From positions 186,001 to 250,000 of the forward strand of contig NZ_FMDF01000182.1 of NCBI RefSeq assembly GCF_900091955.1: a stretch of DNA of 64,000 nucleotides. Direction: 5' to 3'. Both the position numbers and the translations under genes were made by a program. A model generated the notes under the pieces. The model saw only the letters and a program-made list of their open reading frames with translations. It did no database searches and had not been told where the DNA came from. Positions within the stretch are counted from its first letter, which is position 1. The number at the start of each line of letters is the position of its first letter. This document shows, one piece after another, positions 1 to 9,900 of the stretch. Source of the DNA: Streptomyces sp. Ncost-T10-10d (lineage in GTDB: Bacteria > Actinomycetota > Actinomycetes > Streptomycetales > Streptomycetaceae).

Positions 1-2406
1 CTTGTCGGTCAGCCACTCCACCACCGGGTGGAGGTCGGTGAGCAGGGAGATCTCCGGCCAGCTGGAGGTGCCCGACTCGCGGGCCCGTACGAGCGCGCGG
101 TCGGCCAGCTTGCGGTTGAGGGTGACCAGCAGGCGCTCGCTCAGGCGCTGCTCGCGGCGGTAGTCGGGCGGCAGCGCCTTCAGCCGGTGCACCAGGTCGA
201 CCGGGGGCTTGAAGGAGATCAGGCCGTTCTCGGGATCGTGGTCCATCCCTAGGGACTGCTGGGCGTCCGGGAAGACCTCCCGTACCGCCTCGTCGACGAA
301 CTCGCGCGTGGTCGTGAAGAGACGGGGCACGTGGGCTTTCGGCGGGGCGGCCGAGGAACCGTCCGATGCGGGAGCCTCGACGGCGGGCTCGGCGGACACG
401 TCGTCGACCTGGGCGAAGAAGTCGGCCAGGAAGTCGTCCGCCCCGCCCGCCTCATCGGCGGTGTGCTGGAGCGATTCGTCGACCGTGCGGCCCTTGAGGA
501 GGTCCTGGATCAGCGACTTCTCCTCGACCTCCGCGCGGTACAGGCCGGAGACCGCCTCCGCCGTGCCGAGCGAGCGGTGTGCCTCGTCCTCCCGCTCAAG
601 GAGACGCTCGGCGACGGTGCGGTCGTCCTTCGCGCCGTCCACCTCGCTGGTCAGGATCAGGGCGCGGAACTGCGGCTTGTGGACCTGCCCGTAACGGTCG
701 ATACGGCCGTTGCGCTGCTCGATGCGGATCAGCGACCACGGAACGTCGTAGTGGATGAGCTGATGGCACTGCCGGTGGAGGTTGACACCCTCGGAGGCCA
801 CATCACCGGTGAAGAGGATGCGTACGGGTGCGTCGGCGAGGCCGAAGTCCTCGACGCACTGCATCTGCTGCTCGTCGGAGAGGCCGCCGTGCATCACACG
901 GGCCGCTTCCTCCAGGGCCTTGCCCTTGAAACCGAGCGCGGCCGGCACGGCGGACCGCAGCCACTCCAGGGTCTGGATACGCTCGGAGAAGACCACGACG
1001 CGTGTCTCGCTGCGCGGTCCGACCCCGATCGCCTTCAACTGCTCGACGAGAGCAGCGAACTTGGCCGAGTCCTGCGCGGTCAGACCGGCCGTCAGCTCCC
1101 GCAGACGCTGGAGCGCGGCCAGCTCGGCGCCCGTGGCGTCCGGGTCGTTCTTCTTCTCCAGCGTCTTGATACGGGTCTCGACCGTCGAACTCAGCGCGGC
1201 GTGCGAGGAGAGGAAGGACTTGAGCAGGGTGTACGGGAACAGCGGGACCTCGCTCACCGAGCGGCCCTCGGCGGGCAGCCAGACCTGGGCCAGTTCCTCG
1301 AAGATCTTCTCCTCGGCCGGGGTCGCCGGACAGTGCACCGACTCGGAAGGGCCCCGGTCGGCCCACTGGCCAGACATCTTCTCCCGTACCTCGGCGCTGA
1401 CCTTGGTACGGCGGATGAACAGGTGCTTGATGTCCTCGGCCGAGTACCGCTCCGGGTCACGGATCGCCGCCGGGTCGAGCAGTGCGATCAGCTCGGCGAA
1501 CGAGCGGGCGTTGCCGTTGTGCGGGGTGGCGCTGGCGAGGATGAGGGCGTCCGTCTGCGGGGCGAGGAGCTGCGCGAGCTGGTTGCGCAGCGAGCCGCGG
1601 TTGATCAGGTTGTGAGACTCGTCGATGACGACGGCGTCCCACCGGATGTGCTCCAGGTGGTGCTTGTACTGATCGGTGTTCTTGAGGGTGTCGATCGAGA
1701 CGATCACACGCTTGAAGAACGTGAAGGGGTTCCGGCCCGCCGGGATCTCCCGCTGGATCCGCTCGATGCCCGCGGAGTCGAGGCGGATCAGCGGGATGGC
1801 GAACCGCGTCCACAGCTCGTGCTGGAACTGCTCCAGAACGTGCTGTGGGGTCACGACGAGGATCCGCTCACCGCGGCCGCGGCGGATCAGCTCGGCGAGG
1901 GTGAGCCCGATCTCCAGTGTCTTGCCGAGGCCGACGACGTCCGCGATCAGCATGCGCGGGCGCAGGTTCCGGCCCGAGAGCGCGAGCTGTGCGGGCCGCT
2001 GCTGGTAGGGGAGCGAGTCGAGCAGGAAGCTGTCGGCGAGGGCCAGGCCGCGCTCGGACTGGGGCAGTGGGGTCTTGCGCAGGATCGCTTCGAGGAAGAG
2101 TCGGCTGCGGCGGAAGTTCGGGGAGTCGTCGCTGATCAGGGTGGTCTTGGCGGGGTCCATCAGCTCGATGCCGGGCGCGCCGTCGCGGGTGCGCTCCAGG
2201 CCGGTGAAGAAGACGGCCTCCTGATCGCGGACGAACTCGGAGATCCCGACGGCCTCGATGCGGTCGCCGTCATGATCGGTCCGGGTGACGTTCTTGACCA
2301 GCCATTCCTCATCGCGTACGACGATCTGGGCGCCGGGCGGGAGACTCGTACCGGTGCCCGGGATGGGCTGCCGACCGGGCTGCCGACTGGACTGCTGGGC
2401 GGTCAC
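1..2406 (-). CDS. SNF2/DEAD-type helicase, C-terminus cut by window edge
   Basis: A superfamily 2 helicase of the SNF2 (HepA/DrmD-like) kind, read leftwards; the C-terminus lies beyond position 1, leaving about 802 residues. The GTG start at 2406 has a strong AGGAGGT ribosome site just upstream. Walker A ends in GLGKT with the lysine at residue 162, the Walker B box is DESH at 262-265, motif III reads SATP, and a C-terminal helicase half ending in a QRNGRIDRYGQ motif VI follows at about residues 550-570. This layout is typical of ATP-driven double-stranded DNA translocases found in chromatin-like remodelling and in defence systems such as DISARM. The kinase gene lies 121 bp upstream on the same strand, so the two are probably co-transcribed, back to back with a Wadjet operon. 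The helicase fold is certain; a defence role is inferred from position. Confidence 0.9.
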   Translation of the reverse strand, partial: MTAQQSSRQPGRQPIPGTGTSLPPGAQIVVRDEEWLVKNVTRTDHDGDRIEAVGISEFVRDQEAVFFTGLERTRDGAPGIELMDPAKTTLISDDSPNFRRSRLFLEAILRKTPLPQSERGLALADSFLLDSLPYQQRPAQLALSGRNLRPRMLIADVVGLGKTLEIGLTLAELIRRGRGERILVVTPQHVLEQFQHELWTRFAIPLIRLDSAGIERIQREIPAGRNPFTFFKRVIVSIDTLKNTDQYKHHLEHIRWDAVVIDESHNLINRGSLRNQLAQLLAPQTDALILASATPHNGNARSFAELIALLDPAAIRDPERYSAEDIKHLFIRRTKVSAEVREKMSGQWADRGPSESVHCPATPAEEKIFEELAQVWLPAEGRSVSEVPLFPYTLLKSFLSSHAALSSTVETRIKTLEKKNDPDATGAELAALQRLRELTAGLTAQDSAKFAALVEQLKAIGVGPRSETRVVVFSERIQTLEWLRSAVPAALGFKGKALEEAARVMHGGLSDEQQMQCVEDFGLADAPVRILFTGDVASEGVNLHRQCHQLIHYDVPWSLIRIEQRNGRIDRYGQVHKPQFRALILTSEVDGAKDDRTVAERLLEREDEAHRSLGTAEAVSGLYRAEVEEKSLIQDLLKGRTVDESLQHTADEAGGADDFLADFFAQVDDVSAEPAVEAPASDGSSAAPPKAHVPRLFTTTREFVDEAVREVFPDAQQSLGMDHDPENGLISFKPPVDLVHRLKALPPDYRREQRLSERLLVTLNRKLADRALVRARESGTSSWPEISLLTDLHPVVEWLTDK

Positions 2407-2527
2407 CCGCGGTACCTCCTGATAGCTGCTGAACTGGATAGATCTTCGTGCGGGCCGCGGGCCCGGACAAGGGGCGATGGTCACCTCTGTCCGGCGCGCC
2501 CTGGCGCCTCGTGGCCTGCCGGCCCGC

Positions 2528-3724
2528 TCAGAACGGCGCTGTCGACGCGTACGTCTCCCGCAGCTGTGCCGCGATCCGGAGCGCGGCGGCGGAACGGCGC
2601 GGGCCGGCAGGCGGCGCGGGCGTGGGCTGCGGCGCGGCTTCAGCTGTGGGCTCGGCGTCCTGGGTGGTCACCGCTACCGTCGGGGTGTAGCCCGGCGGGC
2701 GGGCGGCGGACTGCTGCGGCAGCGGGACGGTCGGTGCAACGGTCACCGGGTTCGGGGCCAGGAGAGTCGACACCTCGGCGAAGGCCTCGGCGTCCGTGGG
2801 CGGCGGGGCGGGAGCCGGCACGGGGGAGGGCTCCGGCGGTTCGTACGCGACCGTGGTGAGGGAGGCCAGCTGCCGTCGGGCCTGGGCCACGGTCGCCCCA
2901 TGCGCCTTGATGACCGCCACGCACTGGGTGACCACCTCGTCCATCGTCGGACGGTCGTGCTGCGCGTACCTGAGCATGGACGACAGGAGACCGACCAGTT
3001 CCTCGGGGGCCCCCGACAGGTCGGGAGCCTTGTCGGGGTTGACGATGTGACTGAACAGCACCTGCACGTGATCGGCCTGATACGGATAGTGGCCTGTGGT
3101 CATGAAGAGCAGCACCGCTCCGAGCGCGTACACGTCCACCGGGGCCGTCAGTGGCTTCTCCCCGTTCGCCTGCTCCGGAGACATGCAGGCAGGAGTGCCC
3201 ATCACCATGTTCGGCGCGGTGAGGGAGGCGCTGGACTCGGCGAAGACGGCGAGGCCGAAGTCGATGATCTTGGGGCCGTTGGGGCCGAGCAGGATGTTCG
3301 CCGGCTTGAGGTCCCTGTGCAGCAGCCCTTGGCTGTGGACTCCCGCCAGCGCCTCGGCGAGGGTCGCTCCGAGCGAAGCGGCCGCCAGAGGCGGCAGGAC
3401 ACCCCGGGTGTCGAGGAGCCGACGCAGGTCGGGGCCCTCCACGTACTCGGTCGCGAGCCACGGCTGCTCCGACTCCGTGTCGGCCTTCACGAACGCGGCG
3501 ACGCGCGGTCCCCAGATCGTCTTGAGGACCTCGATCTCCTGGGCGAACCGCTGCCGGGTCTCCGAATCGACGACCGTGGGTTTGATCACCTTCACGGCGA
3601 CGGCCTCACCGGCAGCGGACTCGCCGAGGTAGACCTGGCCCATGCCGCCGTGGCCGATCCGTCCCAGCAGCGTGAACCCGCCCAGCTCGGCCGGATCGTC
3701 CGGGCTCAGCGGCGTTGTGTTCAC
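2528..3724 (-). CDS. Cytoplasmic Ser/Thr protein kinase (Hanks type)
   Basis: A 398-residue eukaryotic-type protein kinase. The catalytic domain fills about residues 15-280: glycine-rich loop GHGGMGQV at 24-31, ATP-binding lysine K45, catalytic HRDLKPAN with D138, DFG at 155-157, and a GTPACMSPEQ activation segment. The C-terminal 110 residues are rich in Pro, Ala and Thr. There is no transmembrane helix or PASTA repeat, so unlike PknB it should be cytosolic. The frame stays open upstream to 3919, but the GTG at 3724 is preferred because an AGGTGGGG ribosome site precedes it and the kinase domain starts 15 residues later. It lies directly upstream of the helicase gene on the same strand. Kinases occur in some defence systems (PglW, Stk2); any link to the helicase or to Wadjet is inference. 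Confidence 0.9.
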   Translation of the reverse strand: MNTTPLSPDDPAELGGFTLLGRIGHGGMGQVYLGESAAGEAVAVKVIKPTVVDSETRQRFAQEIEVLKTIWGPRVAAFVKADTESEQPWLATEYVEGPDLRRLLDTRGVLPPLAAASLGATLAEALAGVHSQGLLHRDLKPANILLGPNGPKIIDFGLAVFAESSASLTAPNMVMGTPACMSPEQANGEKPLTAPVDVYALGAVLLFMTTGHYPYQADHVQVLFSHIVNPDKAPDLSGAPEELVGLLSSMLRYAQHDRPTMDEVVTQCVAVIKAHGATVAQARRQLASLTTVAYEPPEPSPVPAPAPPPTDAEAFAEVSTLLAPNPVTVAPTVPLPQQSAARPPGYTPTVAVTTQDAEPTAEAAPQPTPAPPAGPRRSAAALRIAAQLRETYASTAPF

Positions 3725-4142
3725 TCTGGTCCCCACCTTGAAGATCTGCCGAAGGTCGCGCGATGGTCGCGTGCGTACGCGCCAAGGGTATCGGCGGTGT
3801 CCGACGTCAGGTCCGGTTCGGGGCAGGCCGCCCATGCCCTGGCCGGATACAGCCCGCGGGCGATCGAGAACGATTCCCGCGAGCTTCGCCCAGGCCGGCG
3901 AGATCGAGGACTCGGGCATGCGGTTCCGCTGGTGGTCGACGCGGTGTGCGGCAACGGCGCGACGTCACGCCGGTACCCCAACCGGCGGTGCGATGTCGCC
4001 GGGCGGCGCCGCGGTCGCCCCCCGCACCGGGCAGCCTTTTCCGGCTTCGTCCTGCCCTCCCGAGCCGATCAGGGTAGCGCGAATCAGCCAGGTACTTCGG
4101 TCTGTTTCCGCGGTCGCCGCGCCCGAGGGACAATGGCGGGCG
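3725..4142. other. Divergent intergenic region, kinase/jetA
   Basis: 418 bp between the leftward kinase start and the rightward jetA start. Open frames cross it on both strands, but none resembles a protein and each merely runs into a flanking gene. It should hold the promoters of both transcription units. No clear operator palindrome or consensus promoter was seen. Confidence 0.4.
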
Positions 4143-5753
4143 ATGACCGTCACCGCCCCCAGCGCTTCCACCGCCCCGCTTCCCGAGCCCTCGGGCTTCG
4201 GCCCCTTCGCTCACCTCACTGTGCCGAACACCCCGCTCTACCGCCAGGTGATGCGGGCGTTCCTGACGGCCAAGGAACGGTTCGCGGTCCACCTACGGCC
4301 TGAGGACGTGCACACCGCGCTGCCGGCGAGCATCCGTCCCGCCGAGCTGGACGCCGTCGCCGGCGCGCTCGACAAGCTCGTCGGCTGGGGCAATCTGCGG
4401 GCGGACCCTGACACCGCCCGTGTGACCGCGGTCGAAGACTTCTACCGGAAGCGATTCATCTACCAGCTCACGCGGGAGGGAGAGGCCGCCGAGGAGGCGC
4501 TGTCCGCCTACGACGACGCGCTCGGGCGGCGCGGAGCCCTCCAGGCCGTGGCCCTGCACGACATCGTCACCCAGCTTCGCGCCCTTCTCGTTCTGGCTGC
4601 CGAGGAGGAGCCGGATCCGGCCAAGACGCATCTGGCGCTCGACGCGCTGGCCAGCCGGTTCGCCGCGCTCGCCGACAACGCCCGGGCCTTCATGGGATCG
4701 CTCCAGCGGACCATCGACCTGCACGATGTCGAGGAAGCGGTCTTCCTCGCGTACAAAGACCAGCTCATCCAGTACCTGGAGCGGTTCATCCAGGATCTGA
4801 TCACGCTGGGCGGGCGGATCGCGCGGCTGATCCTGGAGTTGGAAGAGGACGGGAGGGTGGAGCCCCTACTGCGGGCAGCTGCCGAGCGGGAGGCCGCCGA
4901 TGCCTCGCCGGACGAGGCCGCGACCGCGGAGCGGGAGGTGTACGAGCGGTGGGCCGCCCGCTGGTCAGGGCTTGGTGCATGGTTCATCAGCAGGGACGGG
5001 CGCGAGTCGCAGGCCAGGCTCCTGCGCGGCCGGGCACTCGGCGCGATTCCCCAGCTCCTGGCCGTCGTACGAGCGCTGAACGAGCGCCGGGCCGGCCGCT
5101 CCGACCGCTCGGCCGACTTTCGTACGCTCGCGCGCTGGTTCGCCGAGGCACCCGACGACGACGCCCGGCACCGGCTGTGGCGGGCCGCCTTCGGCCTCTA
5201 TCCGGCCCGGCACCTCACCGTCGACGCCGACACCCTCGCCGCCCGCGCGGCGCGGCCCGTCCCGGCCGCCACCCCGTGGGCCGAGGCCGAGCCGTTGCGC
5301 ATCAGCCCACAGCTGCGCCGCACCGGCAGCTACGAGCGGCGTGGCAAGCCCCGCAAGGTCGAGGACCGGGAGGAGCGGCGGCGCTCGCTCGCCGAGACCG
5401 CCGCCAAGCAGGCCGCCGAGACGGCCGCCGCCCGCGCCCGGCTCGTCACTCATGGCATCACGCGCCTGTCCGGTCTCGGCGAGCTCGACCCGGCGTCCTT
5501 CGGGCTGTTCCTCCAGCTGCTCGGGGACGCCCTGGCGACATGGCGGCCCGGCATGCGGCACACTACGGCCACCAGCAACGACGGCTCCATGGAGATCAGA
5601 CTCACGGCTCTCGCCGACGGCACGACCGCCGAAGTCCGTACCCCCGGCGGCGTCTTCAGCGGCCCGGACCACCTCATCGAGATCGTCGACCTCATGGAGG
5701 GAGACGGCCCGATGGGCAAAGACGGCTTGGCGGACGGAGAACCCGGCCGATGA
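4143..5753 (+). CDS. jetA: Wadjet type I protein JetA (TIGR02677 family)
   Basis: First gene of a Wadjet operon; 536 residues. It belongs to the TIGR02677 family, the kleisin/MukF-like subunit that bridges the two heads of the JetC motor. What can be seen: an N-terminal winged-helix-like stretch (about residues 15-110) followed by a long helical, charged middle and a basic segment near residues 395-440. The ATG at 4143 is chosen because the conserved N-terminal block begins shortly after it; the frame is open further upstream but that part is not protein-like. It overlaps jetB by four bases (ATGA). Assignment rests on family resemblance plus the fixed A-B-C-D order of the four genes, which is diagnostic of Wadjet. 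Confidence 0.88.
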   Translation: MTVTAPSASTAPLPEPSGFGPFAHLTVPNTPLYRQVMRAFLTAKERFAVHLRPEDVHTALPASIRPAELDAVAGALDKLVGWGNLRADPDTARVTAVEDFYRKRFIYQLTREGEAAEEALSAYDDALGRRGALQAVALHDIVTQLRALLVLAAEEEPDPAKTHLALDALASRFAALADNARAFMGSLQRTIDLHDVEEAVFLAYKDQLIQYLERFIQDLITLGGRIARLILELEEDGRVEPLLRAAAEREAADASPDEAATAEREVYERWAARWSGLGAWFISRDGRESQARLLRGRALGAIPQLLAVVRALNERRAGRSDRSADFRTLARWFAEAPDDDARHRLWRAAFGLYPARHLTVDADTLAARAARPVPAATPWAEAEPLRISPQLRRTGSYERRGKPRKVEDREERRRSLAETAAKQAAETAAARARLVTHGITRLSGLGELDPASFGLFLQLLGDALATWRPGMRHTTATSNDGSMEIRLTALADGTTAEVRTPGGVFSGPDHLIEIVDLMEGDGPMGKDGLADGEPGR

Positions 5754-6982
5754 CCGCACCACTCGCCGAGGTACTGGACGGCCAGCACGCCGCCGAGCTG
5801 CGCAAGGCGGCCCGCGCCCTGCTCAAGCAGCCACTTCTGCTCGCGCGCGGCCGGTACGCCGACGAGTTCCGCCTCGTGCGTCGGCACGCATCGGAACTAC
5901 GGGTGTGGTTCGACCGCAACACCGGCTGGGCACTCCAGGTGGACACCGAAGCCGCCCGGCTGCGCAAGAGCCCCGGTGTCCTGACCGACCCCACCCACCC
6001 CGCGCGGGACGCGACCCGTGGTGCCACACCCTTCACCCGCCGCCGCTACGTCCTGCTCTGTCTCGCGCTCGCCGCCCTCGAACGCGGCGAGGCCCAGATC
6101 GCCCTCGGGCGCCTCGCCGACCAGGTCGTCCTCGATGCCGCCGACCCCCGACTCGCCGCGACGGGGATCGAGTTCGCGCTGGAACGCCGCGACGAGCGCC
6201 TCGACCTCGCCGCCGTCGTACGGCTGCTGCTCGGTCTCGGCGTGCTGCGTCGGGTCGCGGGCGAGGAAGAGGCTTACGTCAACGGGGCGGGCGACGTCCT
6301 GTACGACGTCGAACGCCGAGTCCTCGCCGGACTTCTGGCCTCCGGCCGCGGCCCCTCCACCGTCCGCGCGGAGAAACTCGACGACCGCCTCACCGAACTC
6401 GTCGCCGAAGCCGCCCTGGACAGCGACGAACTGCGCTTCCGCGCCATGCGCCGCTCACTCACCCGCAGGCTGCTCGACGACCCGGTGCTGTACTACGACG
6501 ACCTGACCGACGCCGAACTCGGCTACCTCACCCGGCAACGCGGCTTCCTCACCGCCAAGATCACCGAGCTGACCGGGCTGGTCGCCGAGGTGCGGGCCGA
6601 GGGGATCGCCATGGTCGACCCCGAGGACGACCTCACCGACCTCCGGATGCCCGAGCAGGGCACCCTCGGCCACGTCACCCTGCTGCTCGCCGAGCACCTG
6701 GCCGCCGCCGACGGACCCGTCCAGCTCGACGAGCTCGCCCTCCGAGTCCGTGAACTCGCCTCCCAGCACGGCGGCTTCTGGTCGAAGTCCGCCCGGGAGC
6801 CGGGCATGGAGACCGAGCTCGTCGAACAGGCCGTCGCCCGGCTCACCGCGCTCGGCCTGGTCTCCCGTACTCCGTACACGGTCGTGGTGCGACCCGCCCT
6901 CGCCCGGTACGCGGTCGGCGAGACCGTCATCCGCGAACCTGGCTCCGCCCCTGTGCCTCCGCAGCGAAAGGCCACCTCGTGA
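5750..6982 (+). CDS. jetB: Wadjet type I protein JetB (TIGR02678 family)
   Basis: Second Wadjet gene, 410 residues, starting inside the jetA stop (ATGA) and ending inside the jetC start (GTGA). It belongs to the TIGR02678/DUF2398 family, the MukE-like KITE subunit that binds the kleisin. The protein is rich in Leu, Arg and Glu with several predicted winged-helix blocks and has no enzyme motif, as expected for a scaffold subunit. The double overlap implies translational coupling and fixed stoichiometry within the complex. Function is taken from the family and the operon order. Confidence 0.88.
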   Translation: MTAPLAEVLDGQHAAELRKAARALLKQPLLLARGRYADEFRLVRRHASELRVWFDRNTGWALQVDTEAARLRKSPGVLTDPTHPARDATRGATPFTRRRYVLLCLALAALERGEAQIALGRLADQVVLDAADPRLAATGIEFALERRDERLDLAAVVRLLLGLGVLRRVAGEEEAYVNGAGDVLYDVERRVLAGLLASGRGPSTVRAEKLDDRLTELVAEAALDSDELRFRAMRRSLTRRLLDDPVLYYDDLTDAELGYLTRQRGFLTAKITELTGLVAEVRAEGIAMVDPEDDLTDLRMPEQGTLGHVTLLLAEHLAAADGPVQLDELALRVRELASQHGGFWSKSAREPGMETELVEQAVARLTALGLVSRTPYTVVVRPALARYAVGETVIREPGSAPVPPQRKATS

Positions 6983-9900
6983 CCCGCCTCCCCACCCCGC
7001 GGCGTTCCCGCTGGCAACCCCTGCGCATCGGGCTCGTCGACCTGTTCCACTACGACGTGGAGGAGTTCCACTTCCGGGACGGGCGCCTGCTGCTGCGCGG
7101 CAACAACGGCACCGGCAAATCCAAGGTGCTCGCCCTGACCCTGCCGTTCCTGCTCGACGGCGACCTCACCCCGCGTCGTGTCGAACCCGACGGCGACCCG
7201 GGCAAGCGGATGGAGTGGAACCTGCTCCTCGGCGGCGAGCACCCGCATTCCGAACGGCTCGGCTACACCTGGATCGAGTTCGGCAGGCTCGACGACACGA
7301 CCGGCGAGCAGCACTTCCGTACGCTGCTGTGCGGGCTCAAAGCCGTCAGCGGGCGGGGCATCGCCCGGCACTGGTACGCCGTCACCCGCCAGCGCGTCGA
7401 CCACGGGGCCACCGAACGCACGGAGGAGACCTTCCGGCTGCTCGACGCCACCGGCACGGCCCTGTCCCGGGACCGCCTCGCGGAGGCCGTCGCCGGGCAC
7501 GGCATGGTGTACGACCAGGCCAAGGTATACCGCAGAGCGGTCGACGAAGCACTCTTCGGCCTCGGCGAGCAGCGGTACGCCGCCCTGGTCGACCTGCTCA
7601 TCCAACTGCGCCAGCCCCAGCTCTCCAAGCGGCCCAACGAAGCCGCTCTCTCCCGCGCTCTCACCGAGGCGCTGCCGCCCGTGGACCAGGCCGTCATCGC
7701 CGACGTGGCCGAGGCGTTCCGGTCCCTGGACGAGGAGAAGGACGAGCTGGCCGCCGCGTCCGCCGCCGAGCGGGCCGCCTCCGCCTTCCTCGAGTACTAC
7801 CGGCGGTACGCCCGGATCGCCACCCGGCGCCGCGCCCGGCTCCCGCGCGCCGAGCACTCCCGCTACGAGCGCGTGCAGCGAGATCTGGCCGAGGACCAGG
7901 AGCGTCGAACCCGCGCCGAGGAGAAGCGAGCGGCGGCCGAAGAGGAGATCGGCTCTCTCGCCGAGACCGGGGAGCGTCTGTGGGCTCAGGAGAAAGCGCT
8001 GCGCGAGGCGCCCGCGATGCGCGACGCCCGGGACTTGGAGCATGCCGCGCAGGCCGTGACGCGAACGGCGCAGGCGGCGGACACGGCGCGGGAAGACCGG
8101 GAGAAGGCGGGCGCCCTCCACACCAAGGCGCTCGGGCGGCTCGGCAGCGCGGACAACCGGTTGCGTGCCGCGCGGGGCCGGGCCGAGGATGCCTACGCCC
8201 ACACGCGGGAGCAGGCAGCCGCCGCGCACGTCGCCCTGCCGGCGGACGACCCGCTGCCCGAGCCCGCATCGCAGCGCGCCGTCGAGGACGCCGTGGCCCG
8301 CGCCCAGCGGGCGCTCGCCCACGTCGAGGACCGCCTCGAAGCGTCCGAGCGGGCCGCCGACTCGCACCGCCGGACGTCGGGCCGTCTCGACGAGGCGGAG
8401 ACCGACCTCACGCTGGCCGCCGAGACGCACGGCGAGGCGGAGGAGAACGCTGCGCGGGCAGGCCGGGCCCTCCTGGACGACGTACGCGAGCGCGCCCGCG
8501 CCTGGAAGGAGCTGGCCTACTCCGACGAGACGGGCCTCCTGGACGACCTCCAGGAGTGGACCCGTCACCTCGACGGTCCCTACCCGGCGCGGGTTCGTGC
8601 CACCCGGGCGCACGCTGCCCGCTCGGCGGCCCTCGCCGACCAGGCGGCCGAAGCCGCCCGCGAGACCACGGAGCTGGCAGAGCGCACCGCCGATGCCCGT
8701 CGGGAGCTCGCCGCACTGGAAGCCGGCGCCGGACGCGAGCCCCAGCCCCCGGCGACGCGCACCCCCGGCCTGCGCGAAACGTTGCCGGGCGCGCCGCTCT
8801 GGCGCCTGGTCGACTTCCGTGACGAACTGCCCGAAGCGGACCGTGCCGGGCTCGAAGCGGCGCTCGAAGCCTCCGGCCTCCTTGACGCCTGGGTGCTGCC
8901 CGACGGCTCCGCGCTCGCGGTGGACGGGCACGACATCCTGCTTTCCCCGTCGAACGGACCGGTGAGCGGCCCCTCGTTGGCCGACGTGCTGTGCCCGGCC
9001 GTGGACCACGGCGATCGACAGGCCGCCGCCGTGGACGAGGTGACGGTGACCCGACTGCTCGCCGTCATCGGCTTCGACGGCGGGGGAGAAGCCGCGACAT
9101 GGGTGGCACCCGACGGGCGCTTCCGGGTCGGCGCACTCACCGGTACGTGGGCCAAGCCCGCCGCCACGTACATCGGCGAGGGCGCGCGCGAGGCGGCGCG
9201 CCGGGCCCGCGTTGCCATGCTCGGCATCGAACTCGCCTCCCTGCGCGAAGAGTCGGAGAATCTCGCGGCTCGGTCCGAGGCGATCGCGGCACGTCGGCGC
9301 AGGCTCGACGCCGAGCTCGCCGACGTCCCCGACGAGTCGTCGCTCACCAAGGCACATGCGCTCGTGAGCGCCGCCGCCGGGACAGTACGCAAGGCCCGTG
9401 CCCGGTATGAAGGGCGTGCCGCCGAGGTCACCGAGGCGGCCGAGCACGCCGAGCGAGCCGCCGCCGAACTCGCCGAGGCCGCCGCCGATCTGGGGCTGCC
9501 CGCCGACCGGGCCGGACTCACCGCTGTGCGCCACGCCCTCGGCTCCCTCGCCACCGCGCTGGCGGCTCTGTGGCCCGCGCTGCGCGAACAACGGGAGGCC
9601 GCACGGCAGGCGGACGACGAGCGTGCCGAGGCGGCCGAGGCGGAGCAGCGGGTCATCGACCTTGCCCAGCGGGCCGAAGAGTCGGCGCGCGAGGCAGCGG
9701 CGGCCGACGAGCGGCACCGGACCCTGCGCTCCACCGTCGGCGCCGCCGTCGCCGAACTCCAACGGCGCCTCGCCGAGACCGCCGAGGCACAGCGGATCTG
9801 CGAGACCGACCAGAAGAACGCCCGACAGCGTCACGCCCAGGCGGACCGGGAGGCGAGCCGGGCCGAGGGGCGGATCGAGCAGCTGGAGAAGGACCTCGCC

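Noticed and set aside
331..2859. 842-codon plus-strand open frame
   Set aside because: It is antisense to the helicase; the minus strand has Walker A, DESH and a ribosome site, while this frame has no domain and runs past the helicase start.
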